A stretch of DNA of 64,000 nt from Pollenia angustigena. Its lineage: Eukaryota; Arthropoda; Insecta; Diptera; Polleniidae. The notes beneath the pieces are model-generated. The model made no database searches. It saw only the letters and a list, made by a program, of their open reading frames with translations, and was not told the DNA's origin. The stretch lies in assembly GCA_930367215.1 (NCBI GenBank), contig OV884058.1, positions 168,746,478 through 168,810,477 on the forward strand, written 5' to 3'. The position numbers and the translations under genes were made by a program. Of this stretch, positions 1-11,310 are shown piece after piece. How positions within the stretch are numbered: position 1 is the stretch's first letter; each line of letters starts with the position of its first letter.

Positions 1-273
1 AAAAGTTAAAGAAATTGGTAATATTTTTAATTTACCTTCCAGTAAAGAAAAAATTGTAGACAATGAATATTCTACAAAGGAGTTGACCACTTTTAAATAT
101 CCACCTATTGCATCCGTTGATGTCGAACGAACACTTTCAATGCTTAAAGCTGTTTTAAGACCAAATAGAATGAGTTTTACATTTGATAACTTAAAAAAAA
201 ACTTATTTATTTATATACTATGTAAATATATCTTTATCTACTACTACTTTTTAAACTATGTTTTAAGTTTTTA
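1..273 (+). pseudogene. hAT transposase C-terminal dimerisation fragment
   Basis: An open frame runs in from the window edge and ends at 274. It contains YPPIASVDVERTLSMLK followed by a basic RPNR and NLKKNLFIY. This is the layout of the hAT C-terminal dimerisation domain: a proline-containing lead-in, the S-V/A-x-x-E-R core and a final helix. Only about the last 70 residues lie inside the window, so the catalytic part is unseen. The reading frame then runs into an AT-rich tail and a poly-T run at 299-320. It is probably the end of a dead hAT copy. It differs from the hAT domains near 30,400 and 54,200, so at least three hAT lineages are present. Confidence 0.7.
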
Positions 274-419
274 AAACTGAATGAAATGTATTTATGTTTT
301 TTTTTTTTTTTTTTTTTTTTGTTAAATATGGTTAAATAAATATAAATTATTACTAATTTTTCAAGCTTAAGGTCTTTTTTTTATATAAAAAACTTTTTAA
401 CGTTTATTTAAATCCAATA

Positions 420-449
420 TTTCGGCACTTCCTTGAGTGCCTTCGTCAG
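420..449 (-). ncRNA. Hammerhead-ribozyme-like core in PLE 3' end, copy 1
   Basis: On the minus strand CTGACGA (449-443) is followed by a 6-bp hairpin stem, GGCACT with AGTGCC, and then GAAA (423-420). This is the conserved box 1, stem II and box 2 order of a hammerhead. An extra A precedes stem II. Stem III would be the very short AUAU, and stem I would be CC/GG plus a few A-U pairs across one mismatch, so flanking stems are weak. PLE terminal repeats are known to carry hammerheads. Confidence 0.6.
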
Positions 450-601
450 GGTTTTTTTCTTCCTAGTTTTACAAATTTTTAACAAATTATAACAAATTTA
501 ATAATAACTGACAAATTAAAAAATTTTTTAAATTCAAAAAACAAAAAAATATTTTTCAAATGAAACTTGATCTATTACAATATATGTAAATAAATTATTT
601 T

Positions 602-3094
602 TTAACTTCCGTTTCTATTTTTATAAATTAAGTGTCTATAATTTTGTGCTACATTTTCAGTGTCTGACTTAAAATTAATTCTCGAAATTGTCGGAACCTT
701 TATAATTTGTAACATTTCTAACATAAATCTACGTTTATAATTATTTTCTGTGTTTAAAACAGTTGTATTTTCAAAATCTGGATAATGGTTTATATTAGCA
801 CAATGAGTTGATAAAGCGGTTTTTTGTGATATATTTCTATATCTTTGATCTGATGTATGTCCTGCTATCCTAGTTTTTAGTTTATTCTTCGTTGTACCTA
901 TATATACTTTATTACACTGTCCACTATCATTCCCCTTACATGGTATTTTATAAACAATATTTGACATATCCATTCTCTCTATCTTATCTTTCATTTTAGT
1001 AAATAGTTTACCTACTGTGTTAAAAGATTTATGAGCTATTTTGTATATTTTGCTATCATATATATTTGATTTTTCCAATATTTCTGAAAATTTTGGTATA
1101 TATGTTACCGACTTATAAATCCTCGGTTCTGTAATACTATTTCGGTTATTTATTCTACAATTATCATGTCGTATTAATAAATCTGTTACTAATTGTTTAG
1201 GAAAGCTATTATCAGTTAAAATACCTGAAATCTTCCTTTTATTATCTCTATGAAATTCTGAATCACTTATTTTTAGAACTCTTTCTAAAAAATTTTTAGC
1301 TGTATTAATAATTATTCTCTTTGGATGTTTCGAGAAATAATTAATAATTCTACCAGAAGATGTTGGTTTTTGATACCAATCCATTAATACCCTATTTCCT
1401 CTTCTAATTATCAAGGTGTCCAAATATGATATTCTTGAATTAGATTCCCTTTCAATTGTAAATTTAATGTCTGAATGAAATGAGTTAAAAATATCTAACA
1501 TTTGCTCTATTCCTGATTCAGAAATTATACAAAATAAATCGTCAACATATTTTGTCAAGATCCTCGGTTTTATAATTAATTTTTCAACACATATATCTAA
1601 TAACCTTTCCATAACTATATCTGCTACAATCGGAGAAGCTGGCGAACCCATAGGAAGTCCTTTCATTTGGTTATATATATGATTATTTAATTGAAAAAAT
1701 CTACTATCTATTATACAAAATTTAAGAATACGTAAAAATAAGTCCTTTTCCATATTTGTATGTTCCCTTATTATATTCCATTTTTCCTCTACTATATTAA
1801 TAGCTAAGTCTATTGGAATGATAGGAAACAATGAAACTACATCAAGAGAAATTAATCTCTCATTATTATCTAATGTAAAATTCTTAATTCTGTCTTTAAA
1901 TTGAAGAGAATCCTTAACATTATATTTTGAATTTTCAGTAATTTTATTAAGAATTCCTGTTATATATTTACACAGTTCATATGATGGAGAATTTATCATT
2001 GAACATATTGGCCTCAATGGAAAATCCATTTTATGAATTTTTGGAAGACCGTATAGCCTAGGTGCCATTGCCGTATTAGTTTTAAGTTTATTCCTTTCTG
2101 TAATTGTAATTATGTCATTATTAAAAAGTTCCTGAACTAAATTATTATTCATCTTTTCCAGCTTATTAGTAGGGTCCTTATCCAATCTCCTATAATTAGA
2201 ATCATCCCTTATAATATCATTTATTCTTAACTCATAATCAGTTCTATTCATTGCCACCGTTGTATTCCCTTTGTCTGCATTTAAGATAATAATGTCCCTA
2301 TTAGATCTCAAAAATCTATCTGTCTCCTTTACTTTGTTCAATATAAACTTATCCCTATTAGTTAGTCTCATTTTATTAATGTGGTTATCTATACTTGTAG
2401 TCAGTTTTGTTCTTGCTATTTCCTGTTCCTCTTTTTCCCTAAGTGTCTGTACTAAATCCTCTCCTTCAGTTATAATTTTCAAAACTGGAAAATGTTCCCT
2501 TTCCGTCGGTAGCATATGTTTATGACCTAATGAGAGAACCCATTGTGCTTCAATTGGTATATTTATGCTAGATTAGTTAACAAACCATTTACAATTAAAT
2601 TTTATACCTAATTCCCTTCTTTGTAAATTAACAAGGTCTTGAAATTTCTGTTTATGTCTACATTTGATCTTCTCATTTAAATTTCTAGCTAATTTATCTT
2701 CATATTCTAAGAAACTTGCATATTCCACCTCACCAAAATAATTCTGTAGCTGGTCCTCTATTATCCTACATTCCTTTTTTACTTCCTTTAGTTGCTCATG
2801 CTTGTACCTTATTCTTATATTTAGAATCTTGTTTTGAAGTTCTTGAACATAGTTTGATGTTTTTTGTCGGTATGCCGGTAAATTATCATTTTCATGAAAA
2901 AGATTAGAAACGTTTTTAGTAGCATTTTTAATAAATTTTGGAATAATACCTGAATTACGACACCGAATCAAAAAAGTTATAGTTGCTTTTATTTTTATTA
3001 ATTTATCCCTTATTGTTTTATACCTATTCATGCATCTTCTGATTGTTTTGTTGTTCTTAAATGTATGGAAATTGATTGTAGACGTGCTCATCAT
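602..3094 (-). pseudogene. Penelope-like RT/GIY-YIG polyprotein, one in-frame stop
   Basis: The frame from 3094 to 602 (about 830 codons) is interrupted only by one TAA at 2573-2575. The upstream 173 codons are lysine-rich and coiled-coil-like. The downstream 637-codon part has the PLE RT landmarks: YGLPKIHK at about residues 155-162, SLDVVSLF at 223-230, GLPMGSPASP at 286-295 and the catalytic YVDD at 323-326. A C-terminal GIY-YIG-type endonuclease region follows, with VYKIPC at 521-526, VYIG at 537-540 and a basic KNKLKTRI. The protein copies element RNA by target-primed reverse transcription, with the GIY-YIG domain nicking DNA. The codons between the stop and the next methionine (2516-2572) stay open in the same frame, so the TAA is probably one mutation, or a readthrough site, in an otherwise intact gene. 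Confidence 0.88.
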
Positions 3095-3181
3095 TATATG
3101 AATATGTATTTTATTCGACCTTTATTATTTCAATTATTACTACTTTTTCAAGCTTAAGGTCTTTTTTTTATATAAAAAAAA

Positions 3182-4603
3182 TTGAGGCCAATAAGTTCAA
3201 TGATAAATTCTCCATCATATGAACTGTGTAAATATATAACAGGAATTCTTAATAAAATTACTGAAAATTCAAAATATAATGTTAAGGATTCTCTTCAATT
3301 TAAAGACAGAATTAAGAATTTTACATTAGATAATAATGAGAGATTAATTTCTCTTGATGTAGTTTCATTGTTTCCTATCATTCCAATAGACTTAGCTATT
3401 AATATAGTAGAGGAAAAATGGAATATAATAAGGGAACATACAAATATGGAAAAGGACTTATTTTTACGTATTCTTAAATTTTGTATAATAGATAGTAGAT
3501 TTTTTCAATTAAATAATCATATATATAACCAAATGAAAGGACTTCCTATGGGTTCGCCAGCTTCTCCGATTGTAGCAGATATAGTTATGGAAAGGTTATT
3601 AGATATATGTGTTGAAAAATTAATTATAAAACCGAGGATCTTGACAAAATATGTTGACGATTTATTTTGTATAATTTCTGAATCAGGAATAGAGCAAATG
3701 TTAGATATTTTTAACTCATTTCATTCAGACATTAAATTTACAATTGAAAGGGAATCTAATTCAAGAATATCATATTTGGACACCTTGATAATTAGAAGAG
3801 GAAATAGGGTATTAATGGATTGGTATCAAAAACCAACATCTTCTGGTAGAATTATTAATTATTTCTCGAAACATCCAAAGAGAATAATTATTAATACAGC
3901 TAAAAATTTTATAGAAAGAGTTCTAAAAATAAGTGATTCAGAATTTCATAGAGATAATAAAAGGAAGATTTCAGGTATTTTAACTGATAATAGCTTTCCT
4001 AAACAATTAGTAACAGATTTATTAATACGACATGATAATTGTAGAATAAATAACCGAAATAGTATTACAGAACCGAGGATTTATAAGTCGGTAACATATA
4101 TACCAAAATTTTCAGAAATATTGGAAAAATCAAATATATATGATAGCAAAATATACAAAATAGCTCATAAATCTTTTAACACAGTAGGTAAACTATTTAC
4201 TAAAATGAAAGATAAGATAGAGAGAATGGATATGTCAAATATTGTTTATAAAATACCATGTAAGGGGAATGATAGTGGACAGTGTAATAAAGTATATATA
4301 GGTACAACGAAGAATAAACTAAAAACTAGGATAGCAGGACATACATCAGATCAAAGATATAGAAATATATCACAAAAAACCGCTTTATCAACTCATTGTG
4401 CTAATATAAACCATTATCCAGATTTTGAAAATACAACTGTTTTAAACACAGAAAATAATTATAAACGTAGATTTATGTTAGAAATGTTACAAATTATAAA
4501 GGTTCCGACAATTTCGAGAATTTATTTAAGTCAGACACTGAAAATGTAGCACAAAATTATAGACACTTAATTTATAAAAATAGAAACGGAAGTTAAAAAA
4601 TAA
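3182..4603 (+). pseudogene. Penelope-like RT/GIY-YIG fragment, copy 2
   Basis: The fragment covers the RT fingers to the end of the GIY-YIG domain, including SLDVVSLF, GLPMGSPASP, YVDD and VYIG. It differs from copy 1 by only a few residues (for example C to S after RPI, and L to I in NFLERV). A one-base deletion near 4522-4530 shifts the frame, so the last residues differ and the frame stops at 4549 instead of about 4594. With its 5' third missing it cannot encode a full protein. The first ATG in the track is internal and not a true start. Confidence 0.85.
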
Positions 4604-4748
4604 TTTATTTACATATATTGTAATAGATCAAGTTTCATTTGAAAAATATTTTTTTGTTTTTTGAATTTAAAAAATTTTTTAATTTGTCAGTTATTATTAA
4701 ATTTGTTATAATTTGTTAAAAATTTGTAAAACTAGGAAGAAAAAAACC

Positions 4749-4778
4749 CTGACGAAGGCACTCAAGGAAGTGCCGAAA
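4749..4778 (+). ncRNA. Hammerhead-ribozyme-like core in PLE 3' end, copy 2
   Basis: CTGACGA lies at 4749-4755, stem II is GGCACT (4757-4762) with AGTGCC (4769-4774) around a 6-nt loop, and GAAA lies at 4775-4778. The next bases, TATT then GG, would give a minimal AUAU stem III with U as the cleaved position. It is identical to the copy 1 motif at 420-449. Confidence 0.6.
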
Positions 4779-4880
4779 TATTGGATTTAAATAAACGTTA
4801 AAAAGTTTTTTATATAAAAAAAAGACCTTAAGCTTGAAAAATTAGTAATAATTGAAATAATAAAGGTCGAATAAAATACA

Positions 4881-5215
4881 TATTTAAATAAATATATTTT
4901 TAATGCATATTTTTTACTTTTATTTTTGCATATTTTACGATTTTTATTGCATGTTTTATGCGCATATTTTGCGATTTTAAGTGCATGAACTTCCTTGCCC
5001 TGATAATAAGTATTTGAATACGGTAAACAAGATGTTTCATTGGAAATATCTAATAAATAGCTATAAAAAAAAACAAAAAAGTACTTATTGAAAATTTCGT
5101 TAGAGGTTCAATAATTTATTTATTTATGGAGTTTTTTATAGCAACGTGTTCACTGACTTAATTGTCATCAAGACGATCAAAATTGATAATAAAATTGTTA
5201 AATTGCCTTTTGATA
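4881..5215. other. AT-rich non-coding, shared with hAT flank near 26,200
   Basis: No gene is visible. Repeated GCATATTTT-type words at 4,900-4,970 resemble subterminal repeats of hAT elements. Bases 4998-5112 match the reverse complement of about 26,150-26,250, immediately upstream of the hAT pseudogene there, including the segment GATGTTTCATTGGAAATATC. It is probably an end fragment of that hAT family in the opposite orientation. Confidence 0.45.
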
Positions 5216-5565
5216 CTCTATTGGCCATTTTCTCAATCTATCGACAAACTGTCTGTTACTTAATGTCAACATAAATTTATTGGACCGATAAACTGTCCGT
5301 TAACGATTTTGGGTTTCTCAATATGCCGACAAAAAACATTGTTTTCAGCTGGCAACGCCCCTCAAAATACATGTAAAAGTTGGGAGTCAGCTGATTAAAT
5401 TTATCTGTACGGCAAATAAAAGGAAAATAAATAATTGGCAGATGAGTGCCGGTTAGTTTTGCGATAAAATCGAAGCAAATGAGACATTCAGAAAACCAAA
5501 TTTCTTTAATATGCAGTTTTTCGTTGGGAAAAAAGATAATCGCCTAATGAGAAAATGGCCGTATA
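5216..5565. repeat. Possible MITE with GGCCATTTTCTCA inverted ends
   Basis: GGCCATTTTCTCA near 5222 recurs inverted as TGAGAAAATGGCC near 5547. The spacing of about 340 bp and absence of an ORF fit a MITE, but no matching target duplication is obvious. Confidence 0.35.
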
Positions 5566-5715
5566 TCTGAATTATGATTTCTTTAAAAACTATACCAACA
5601 AAAAACTTATTCGTTTCACATCCATTAGACCTGGTCGACAAAAAAGTGATTCCATCGTATCACAAATAAAATCTCTCATCTATCTACCAAGTGGTGGCAT
5701 TATACATAAAGTAAT

Positions 5716-6136
5716 CCAATAAAAAATTTTATCATTTTGCGAAGCACTAAAGGAACAATTAAAAAAAATAAGCGCACAATTATGCGCTACGCAATAAGAC
5801 ATACAGAAATGCAGTAAAGTAAGTGAAAAACTCTCAACAACTTTTATTAAAAAAAATAACATTTCAAGTGCTACGGCATTCCCTTACTACGAAGCAGGTT
5901 TGTAAGGAAGAATAATAAAAAATAACTTATCAAAACATTCAGTGTGTAAATATGATCGTTACACCCAACAATGTTTATGTGCGCTGAATAATGCGCTTTA
6001 TGTGCCAAAAATGTATTGCTTCAAAGTGGGAACTCGCCATATAAAATTCATGTCTTCCGTAAGCCCAATGGTAAGCGAAACCCTTGTGTTTCTCCCTTAC
6101 AAACCTGCTTCTTTTTAAGCTCCATTTTTTATTGGG
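5716..6136. mobile_element. CCCAATAAAAAA MITE, copy i
   Basis: The element is about 420 bp with inverted ends CCAATAAAAAA and TTTTTTATTGG. It matches the reverse of 22125-22543 through its length, including the internal words GCGCACAATTATGCGC and AAACCTGCTTC. No coding potential is shared between copies. Its ends resemble those of the CCCAGTAAAAAA group at 10520, 24084 and 56330, so they belong to one superfamily. Confidence 0.7.
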
Positions 6137-6346
6137 AAGTTTTGATGAAGAATACAACAACCTTCCGACTACAATTAAAACATACATACATACATACATA
6201 CGGTCATATAGATGCGACTATCTTTCAATCTAACAAACAGCCTATTCAACTAAGCAAATGGTAGCATTTACTGGCATAAAATCCTAATATACCGCAAGAA
6301 TATAATTATTTTTATGATAATTGAAAACATGCGGATAAAGATTAAC

Positions 6347-6463
6347 CCCCTTATTCATAAAAAAAATATTTTCGATTTATAAAAGGTTTATTATACAAAT
6401 TTCTATTGAAAATTCGTTTTATAAACATGTTATAAACCTTAGATATTTTTTATTGATAAGGCC
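6347..6463. mobile_element. Small MITE flanked by TTAA
   Basis: Imperfect inverted ends (CCTTATTCATAAAAAA at 6349 and the inverted TTTTTTATTGATAAGG ending at 6461) enclose about 115 bp. TTAA sits on both sides (6343-6346 and 6464-6467), which would fit a TTAA target duplication. Confidence 0.45.
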
Positions 6464-6782
6464 TTAATTGCTTATTGCTTCGAAAAAAGGTTAAGGTTTC
6501 TTAACCCATTTCGTCCCAGCGATTTTTTTTCGAGCAACTTTACAAAACTTGGTGGTTAATAGATAATTTGGGAATAGAAAACACGAATCTGAAGTCCAAA
6601 TTTTTTTAGATTTTTTGTTTTTGAGAAAAATTGTGTTCGATTAATCGAACAGTGGGCACTATTAAGCATTTCTATATTATTGCTCCTATAGATTGTAAAA
6701 ATGGAAAACCTTAATTTTTTATAAACTGAAGCTAATAATTTTTTTTTAGTAAAAAAAGGCATTTATTAAAATTAAAAATATA

Positions 6783-6830
6783 CAGTTGAATCTCGATTAC
6801 CCGACTCGCATAGAACCGGGAAGAGCACTG
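6783..6830 (+). repeat. Single pogo/Tigger-like terminal repeat
   Basis: TACAGTTGAATCTCGATTACC resembles the ends of pogo/Tigger-like elements (CAGT, then CTCGATTA). I could not find its inverted partner, so it is listed only as an orphan end. Confidence 0.35.
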
Positions 6831-6989
6831 ATAATCAAAAAAATGGTTAATAGATAAATCGAGTGATTCATCGTGAAGTTTAAATTATAATGTAAAATAA
6901 AACACATAAATTTGAAAGTGAACTTGAAATTTGTATTATCGTTTGAAAGAATAATTTAGGGCATTGACTGTATGAAAATGATGTCATGG

Positions 6990-7260
6990 AAATGTGATTC
7001 ATTTGGAAGGTCCAATTTCGGGCAACTCATTCGAGCATAGCGACTGGTATATCGCGACTCACATGAGTAATGTTAGCTTCCAAAGCGTCAATCGTAGCTG
7101 ACTTTTTCCTGAAGACAGTTATTACATATCCCCAGAGAAAATGGTCTTAGGTGTAATATCGCAAGATCTAGGTGGAACATTTACCATAAAAAAACATGAA
7201 ATTAAGTGCTCACCAAAATGTATGGCTCGTAGCGCCGTCTTGTTAAAACCAGATCTCGCC
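6990..7260 (-). pseudogene. Mariner-like transposase C-terminal relic
   Basis: On the minus strand the frame around 7240-7130 reads VNVPPRSCDITP followed by a degraded YFLWG-like region, and after a frameshift SATIDALEANITHVSRDIP and VARNW. These match in order the end of the DD41D mariner transposases at 11311 and 22040, where PPRSCDLTP and ASIDALE-type motifs occur. The third catalytic aspartate would lie in the damaged segment. It is a dead fragment with stops and shifts. Confidence 0.65.
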
Positions 7261-7879
7261 GAGACCATGCGCATGATTTTCAAGTTGCTATACTGTTGCT
7301 GTTCCATTTACCATTTCTCTCGATTTATATTGAGTTTTATCACTATCATTATCAGTCGCACTATACGAGTTGTTTTAGATAGGCTTTCGTCAAACGAGTT
7401 CGAAATATATGACCTCCTATGTCAAACCTCTAACCCTATCTACTCTTTTGCAAATGACAGCCACCTTTGCCATTCGGTATCATTTGATTATAGACCAAGC
7501 GTATCCAATGTTGGTGCTATGCTTCAGAAGATGAATGATACGATTGGCCGAGACCGAAACCGCTACGTTTGTTTTTTCTCAAGAGCCCATCCTTTGTGGC
7601 TGATTGGCCGGTAAATCGTACAATGCATTACAGGGAAAATTCGTTTTGTTGGCCGGTTTGTTCGTATGTGGAATAAACTTTCTGGTGAAGTCTTACCTCT
7701 CACTGTCAACATGAATAAATGCAAGTCGAATGTTCACAGGCACTACTACCTCTTCTCTACTTTCCATAACCAATTTTCCTAGTTCCAACCCAACCCAATG
7801 CAATGCATTCCCCCTAGAAAAGGGGAAATCCCCTACTGTTGGCATCACTGAATGTGGGTGTATTCTTTCAAATAACAAA
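7261..7879. other. No recognisable feature
   Basis: Open frames on both strands here do not overlap any recognisable family. The base composition is slightly richer in G+C than the surroundings. I see no splice-framed exon. Confidence 0.3.
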
Positions 7880-8537
7880 CACTCAATTCACATGAGGGCT
7901 TTTACGACGTCGTTTTATCTTGATTCCCTTTTAAAGCAACTTCCAAAATCCCTTTGCGTTCATACGATGATTTTTGGTTGCATGTCTTTTTTTTATTTAC
8001 AGTATGGCCTTGATTACCCGTCATTCGATTAACCGGCAGCTTCAATAAAATGGAAAACAAACATTTTTTTGCACTGATTTAAATTGCCTCTATTATCCGA
8101 AATTATAAACAAATTATCTTTTTTTCGTTAAATTTTGAACAATCAAAAGAAATTTAAATAAACGAAGAAAGAGAATATCTTAACGGTGTGGAAGCATGTT
8201 CTGCCAAATTTACTTTTTTCCTCATGTTTACATAATAAAACGTTATATATTTACATAAAATAAGAAACACACCAAAAAAAATAAATAATCAAGAATTCTG
8301 CCGATCCCGTCTATTATCGATAATCGAGGTCTCACTGTATTTTCAACCACACACTTCAAAGTAAGAAAAAGAATAAAACGTAAACAGAAAAAGTTAAAAG
8401 AGAAATGTAAAAAACGACATGCAAAATACAAAACGAGACATTTTGTTAACCCCTCTTTCTTTTCTACACCGCTCACCAACAAACCAAAAGAGACGTCGAC
8501 AAAGCGACGTCGTAAAAGCCCTCATCTAAACTGAGTG
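7880..8537. mobile_element. Inverted-repeat element with GACGTCG ends
   Basis: A roughly 38-bp repeat (CACTCAATTCACATGAGGGC then TTTTACGACGTCG) at 7880-7917 returns inverted at 8501-8537. The centre is occupied by a separate pogo-like MITE (7998-8339). No target duplication was convincing. Confidence 0.55.
7998..8339. mobile_element. Pogo/Tigger-like MITE nested in the above
   Basis: TACAGTATGGCCTTGATTAC at the left is matched by the inverse of AATCGAGGTCTCACTGTA at the right. Both have the TACAGT terminus, followed by GGCAG about 40 bases in on each side. At about 340 bp with no ORF it is a MITE. The terminal TA at each end fits the TA duplication of Tc1/mariner/pogo. Confidence 0.65.
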
Positions 8538-8539
8538 AA

Positions 8540-10519
8540 ACAAAAGTCCGACGATTTTCACCGATCGCTTAAAAAAAGTCACAAAAATTGCAGTGCAGGT
8601 TTGTGATAAAATCTGCTGCATACATCCAGGCTTGAACATTTTTTTGCACTTATCAATTATAATTCTCCACAAATTTATTTTTACCGGCAAAATTGTTGAT
8701 TATAAAGAAAAACGTTATATGAACGAATTAAAGAAATTTTTTTGAGTTTGTTTTAGCAAAATCGGACAAGTGGTTCTCGAGTTATGTTAAACAAAAAAAC
8801 ATCAAGATAAGGAAAAAATTTAAAATGTCATAAAAAAAAACTGACACATACGAACGCCAAACCCTTTGAGGGTTTTACTATACTGACCTAGTACCATCAC
8901 CCTGACTTGGAATTTCTCACCCCCCAGATTGGCTGTTGTACTGTGTAGTTTAAAAAACGTAAATTGAAAGTGGATCATAAGAAAAAATCTTAATAAGTTT
9001 TATTATTTTAGAAAAAACTTAACGAAAATGAGAAAAAGCTTCAGAAATCCACATTGAAAATCATACCAATTTAGGTTAGAAATACCCAAAAACGGCAGCT
9101 CTTAAACTCAGCCAAAGTATATTTTTGACTTAATCAAAATTTTATTCAAGTTTAAATTGTCTAAAATTTTACACCCGACATTAAATTACACTAAATTTTT
9201 GGATCATTGTTAAAACAAATTTTTTCTTGTTTTATCTAAATCCAAATGAATATACTTTATAATCTTTCACTCCATTTTAATAAATATAAAAACGTTTGAA
9301 TTGCTTGAAAATTTTGCAAACAATTAAAATTAGAAAACATCCAAAAGACTCCCTCGATCTACTCATCCTACTCAAACTGTTCGCATGATATAATAACAGC
9401 AATCAACAACAAAAATATTATTTTACCTTCACTAAACACTTACTTCGTTATTACATACATACATATTTCTATTATGGTATCTGTGTTTTGTTTTTCTTTA
9501 TCTTTTGGAATATTTTCAATTGGAATTATTCTTTCGATACTTTACTTAAATTGCAAATTGTTTTACCATTTTAATGTTGTTTTAATGTTAGTGCTCGTGG
9601 ATTCGTCCTCTTCGCTTCGATTATCCTGGGGCCATAAATCAAATTGTATACTCAACTTGCATAAAAGCTATTCTGCAAATAACCTGAAGTAATAAATAAT
9701 TTACCTTTTCTTTTTCCTTGTTGTCGTCTGTTCGCTCTATTCCGTTTTTTTTTAAAGTACTAAAAAGTAACTTAAGCCACTTGCCGCCTTGTGTAGAAGT
9801 TTGTATGTGTGTGTTATCCTTAACTTTTTTTTTTGTTTTCCTTTCTGCAGAAATAGAAAAAAAGAACATTAAGACACATTTGTGGAAGATGAGTAAAAAA
9901 ATATTTACTAATTTTACTTTTTTATTACAAAAGTGCGTATTATTACACGATTTATTAAGGGCAGTGGTTCTTAACCTTTATCTGCTCGGTAGTCTATATT
10001 TGTAGCATTTTTGCAGAAAAAGTTGAATAAACAAAAAAATTTCAACAACAACAGGGTCCGAAATTCCTAAAAATCAATTCTAAGCAGTATTGGCCACAAA
10101 CACGTTAAAAAAATAATACACAGCGCCCCCATACCCTACTTTTCAAAATAACCATCTCCTGGCCGGTAGTCTACAAATGAAGACGCCATATAAAATGTAT
10201 GGGAATTTACATAAAAATTTTTCTGAATGCGGCATGTTCGACACCATGTCATTTAGTTTTTTTTACTCTTTGCTTTCTTGTGCACGTTTGCGTATGCATG
10301 CCTGTGCTTGCATATTTGACTTTATTATATTTTATAAATATGCATTCAATTATAACACTCTACGCACTGGTGTTTTTTTCTATGTTGGCATAGTTTTCCA
10401 TACGAATACATATTTGCTACAAATGTACACTTCCGACCGCCAAAGTAAGTTTACAATCCCGAGCACATATGTAAATATTAAACAATAAAATAATGTAAGG
10501 GATGTAAAGGATGTAATTA
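8540..10519. other. AT-rich intergenic DNA, no gene recognised
   Basis: The stretch holds homopolymer runs, a short CATA microsatellite near 9455 and several random-looking open frames without family similarity. Nothing here is supported as coding. Confidence 0.35.
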
Positions 10520-10960
10520 CCCAGTAAAAAAAATTTGGATATTTTGAAGCACTACAGAGAAAAAGCGCATACTCGAGCGCTTCAATTAGAGAGCTCTTAT
10601 AAAGCAGTAAATGATAACGAATAAAACATACAAAAAAGCTGCTATTTTAGTGCTGACAGCAAAGAGGGTTTGTAAGCGAAAAAAAATATATTATGGTTTA
10701 CGAAAATGATTGAAAAAAGGCATTTAAACAAGTTAAGGCAAAACATTAATGAATATGTTTATATAGTTAGCCCTTAAAAAAGCACTCTAGGAGCGCTTTG
10801 TTCGCATGTTAAAAGAAGCGCTTATTGTCAGCAGAAAATAGTCCTCCAAACCGGGAACACCCCATACAAAAATCAGGCATCCTATCAGCAGTTTTGAAGC
10901 GATTTGAGGTATGAATTCATACAAAAAACCTGCTCCTTTTAGAGCACGTTTTTTACTGGG
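10520..10960. mobile_element. CCCAGTAAAAAA MITE, copy ii
   Basis: The 441-bp element begins CCCAGTAAAAAAAATTTGG and ends ACGTTTTTTACTGGG. TA flanks both sides (10518-10519 and 10961-10962). It is homologous in reverse to 24084-24523 and partially to 39634-39842, including the shared internal GAGAGCTCTTATAAAGCAG. Confidence 0.8.
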
Positions 10961-11310
10961 TAAATGCTAATTGGTAAATAGGAAAAACGAATATAAATAC
11001 CCATACATTTTCACATATGTATATGTAAGTTTTACGACTTACTTTAAGTGACTGCCGATTTGACCCTTCACCTAACAAAATGCAGCGCCTTTGACCACTC
11101 ATCCACTAAAACACTTCATAAAAAAGAATTAAAAACAGAAAATAAAATACGTTGGGCTCATTTTTTTCGTTTAAAATAAATTTTTTTTTTTTAAGCAGCA
11201 AATTACGAATTTCTTTGTTATGTGTAAAAAAGCTAAAAATCAATCCATCCGTATCAACTCAATCGATGAGTACGAATTTTCTTGATTGAAGTACAGCAAG
11301 ACTGATTCTA

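Larger units (their letters stand above)
345..3180 (-). mobile_element. Penelope-like element, copy 1 (near full length)
   Basis: Reading on the minus strand, this copy has a 5' terminal segment (3180-3095), one long reading frame broken by a single stop (3094-602) and a 3' untranslated end (601 to about 345). The 5' segment reappears just after the 3' end of copy 2 at about 4,820-4,880. This is the pseudo-LTR organisation known for Penelope-like elements. Copy 1 joins copy 2 head to head at 3180/3181. Near identity of the two copies indicates recent activity. Confidence 0.85.
3181..4842 (+). mobile_element. Penelope-like element, copy 2 (5'-truncated)
   Basis: This plus-strand copy begins abruptly at 3181, matching the complement of about position 2014 in copy 1, so the 5' third of the element is missing. 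It continues through the coding end and the whole 3' region to about 4842, followed by the 5'-type terminal segment (4843-4880) also found upstream of copy 1's gene. Inverted, truncated partners joined to a longer copy are a known habit of Penelope-like elements. Confidence 0.85.

Noticed and set aside
7141..7614. 157-codon open frame on the plus strand
   Set aside because: It overlaps the mariner relic on the opposite strand, where recognisable transposase motifs are found; the plus-strand product matches nothing.
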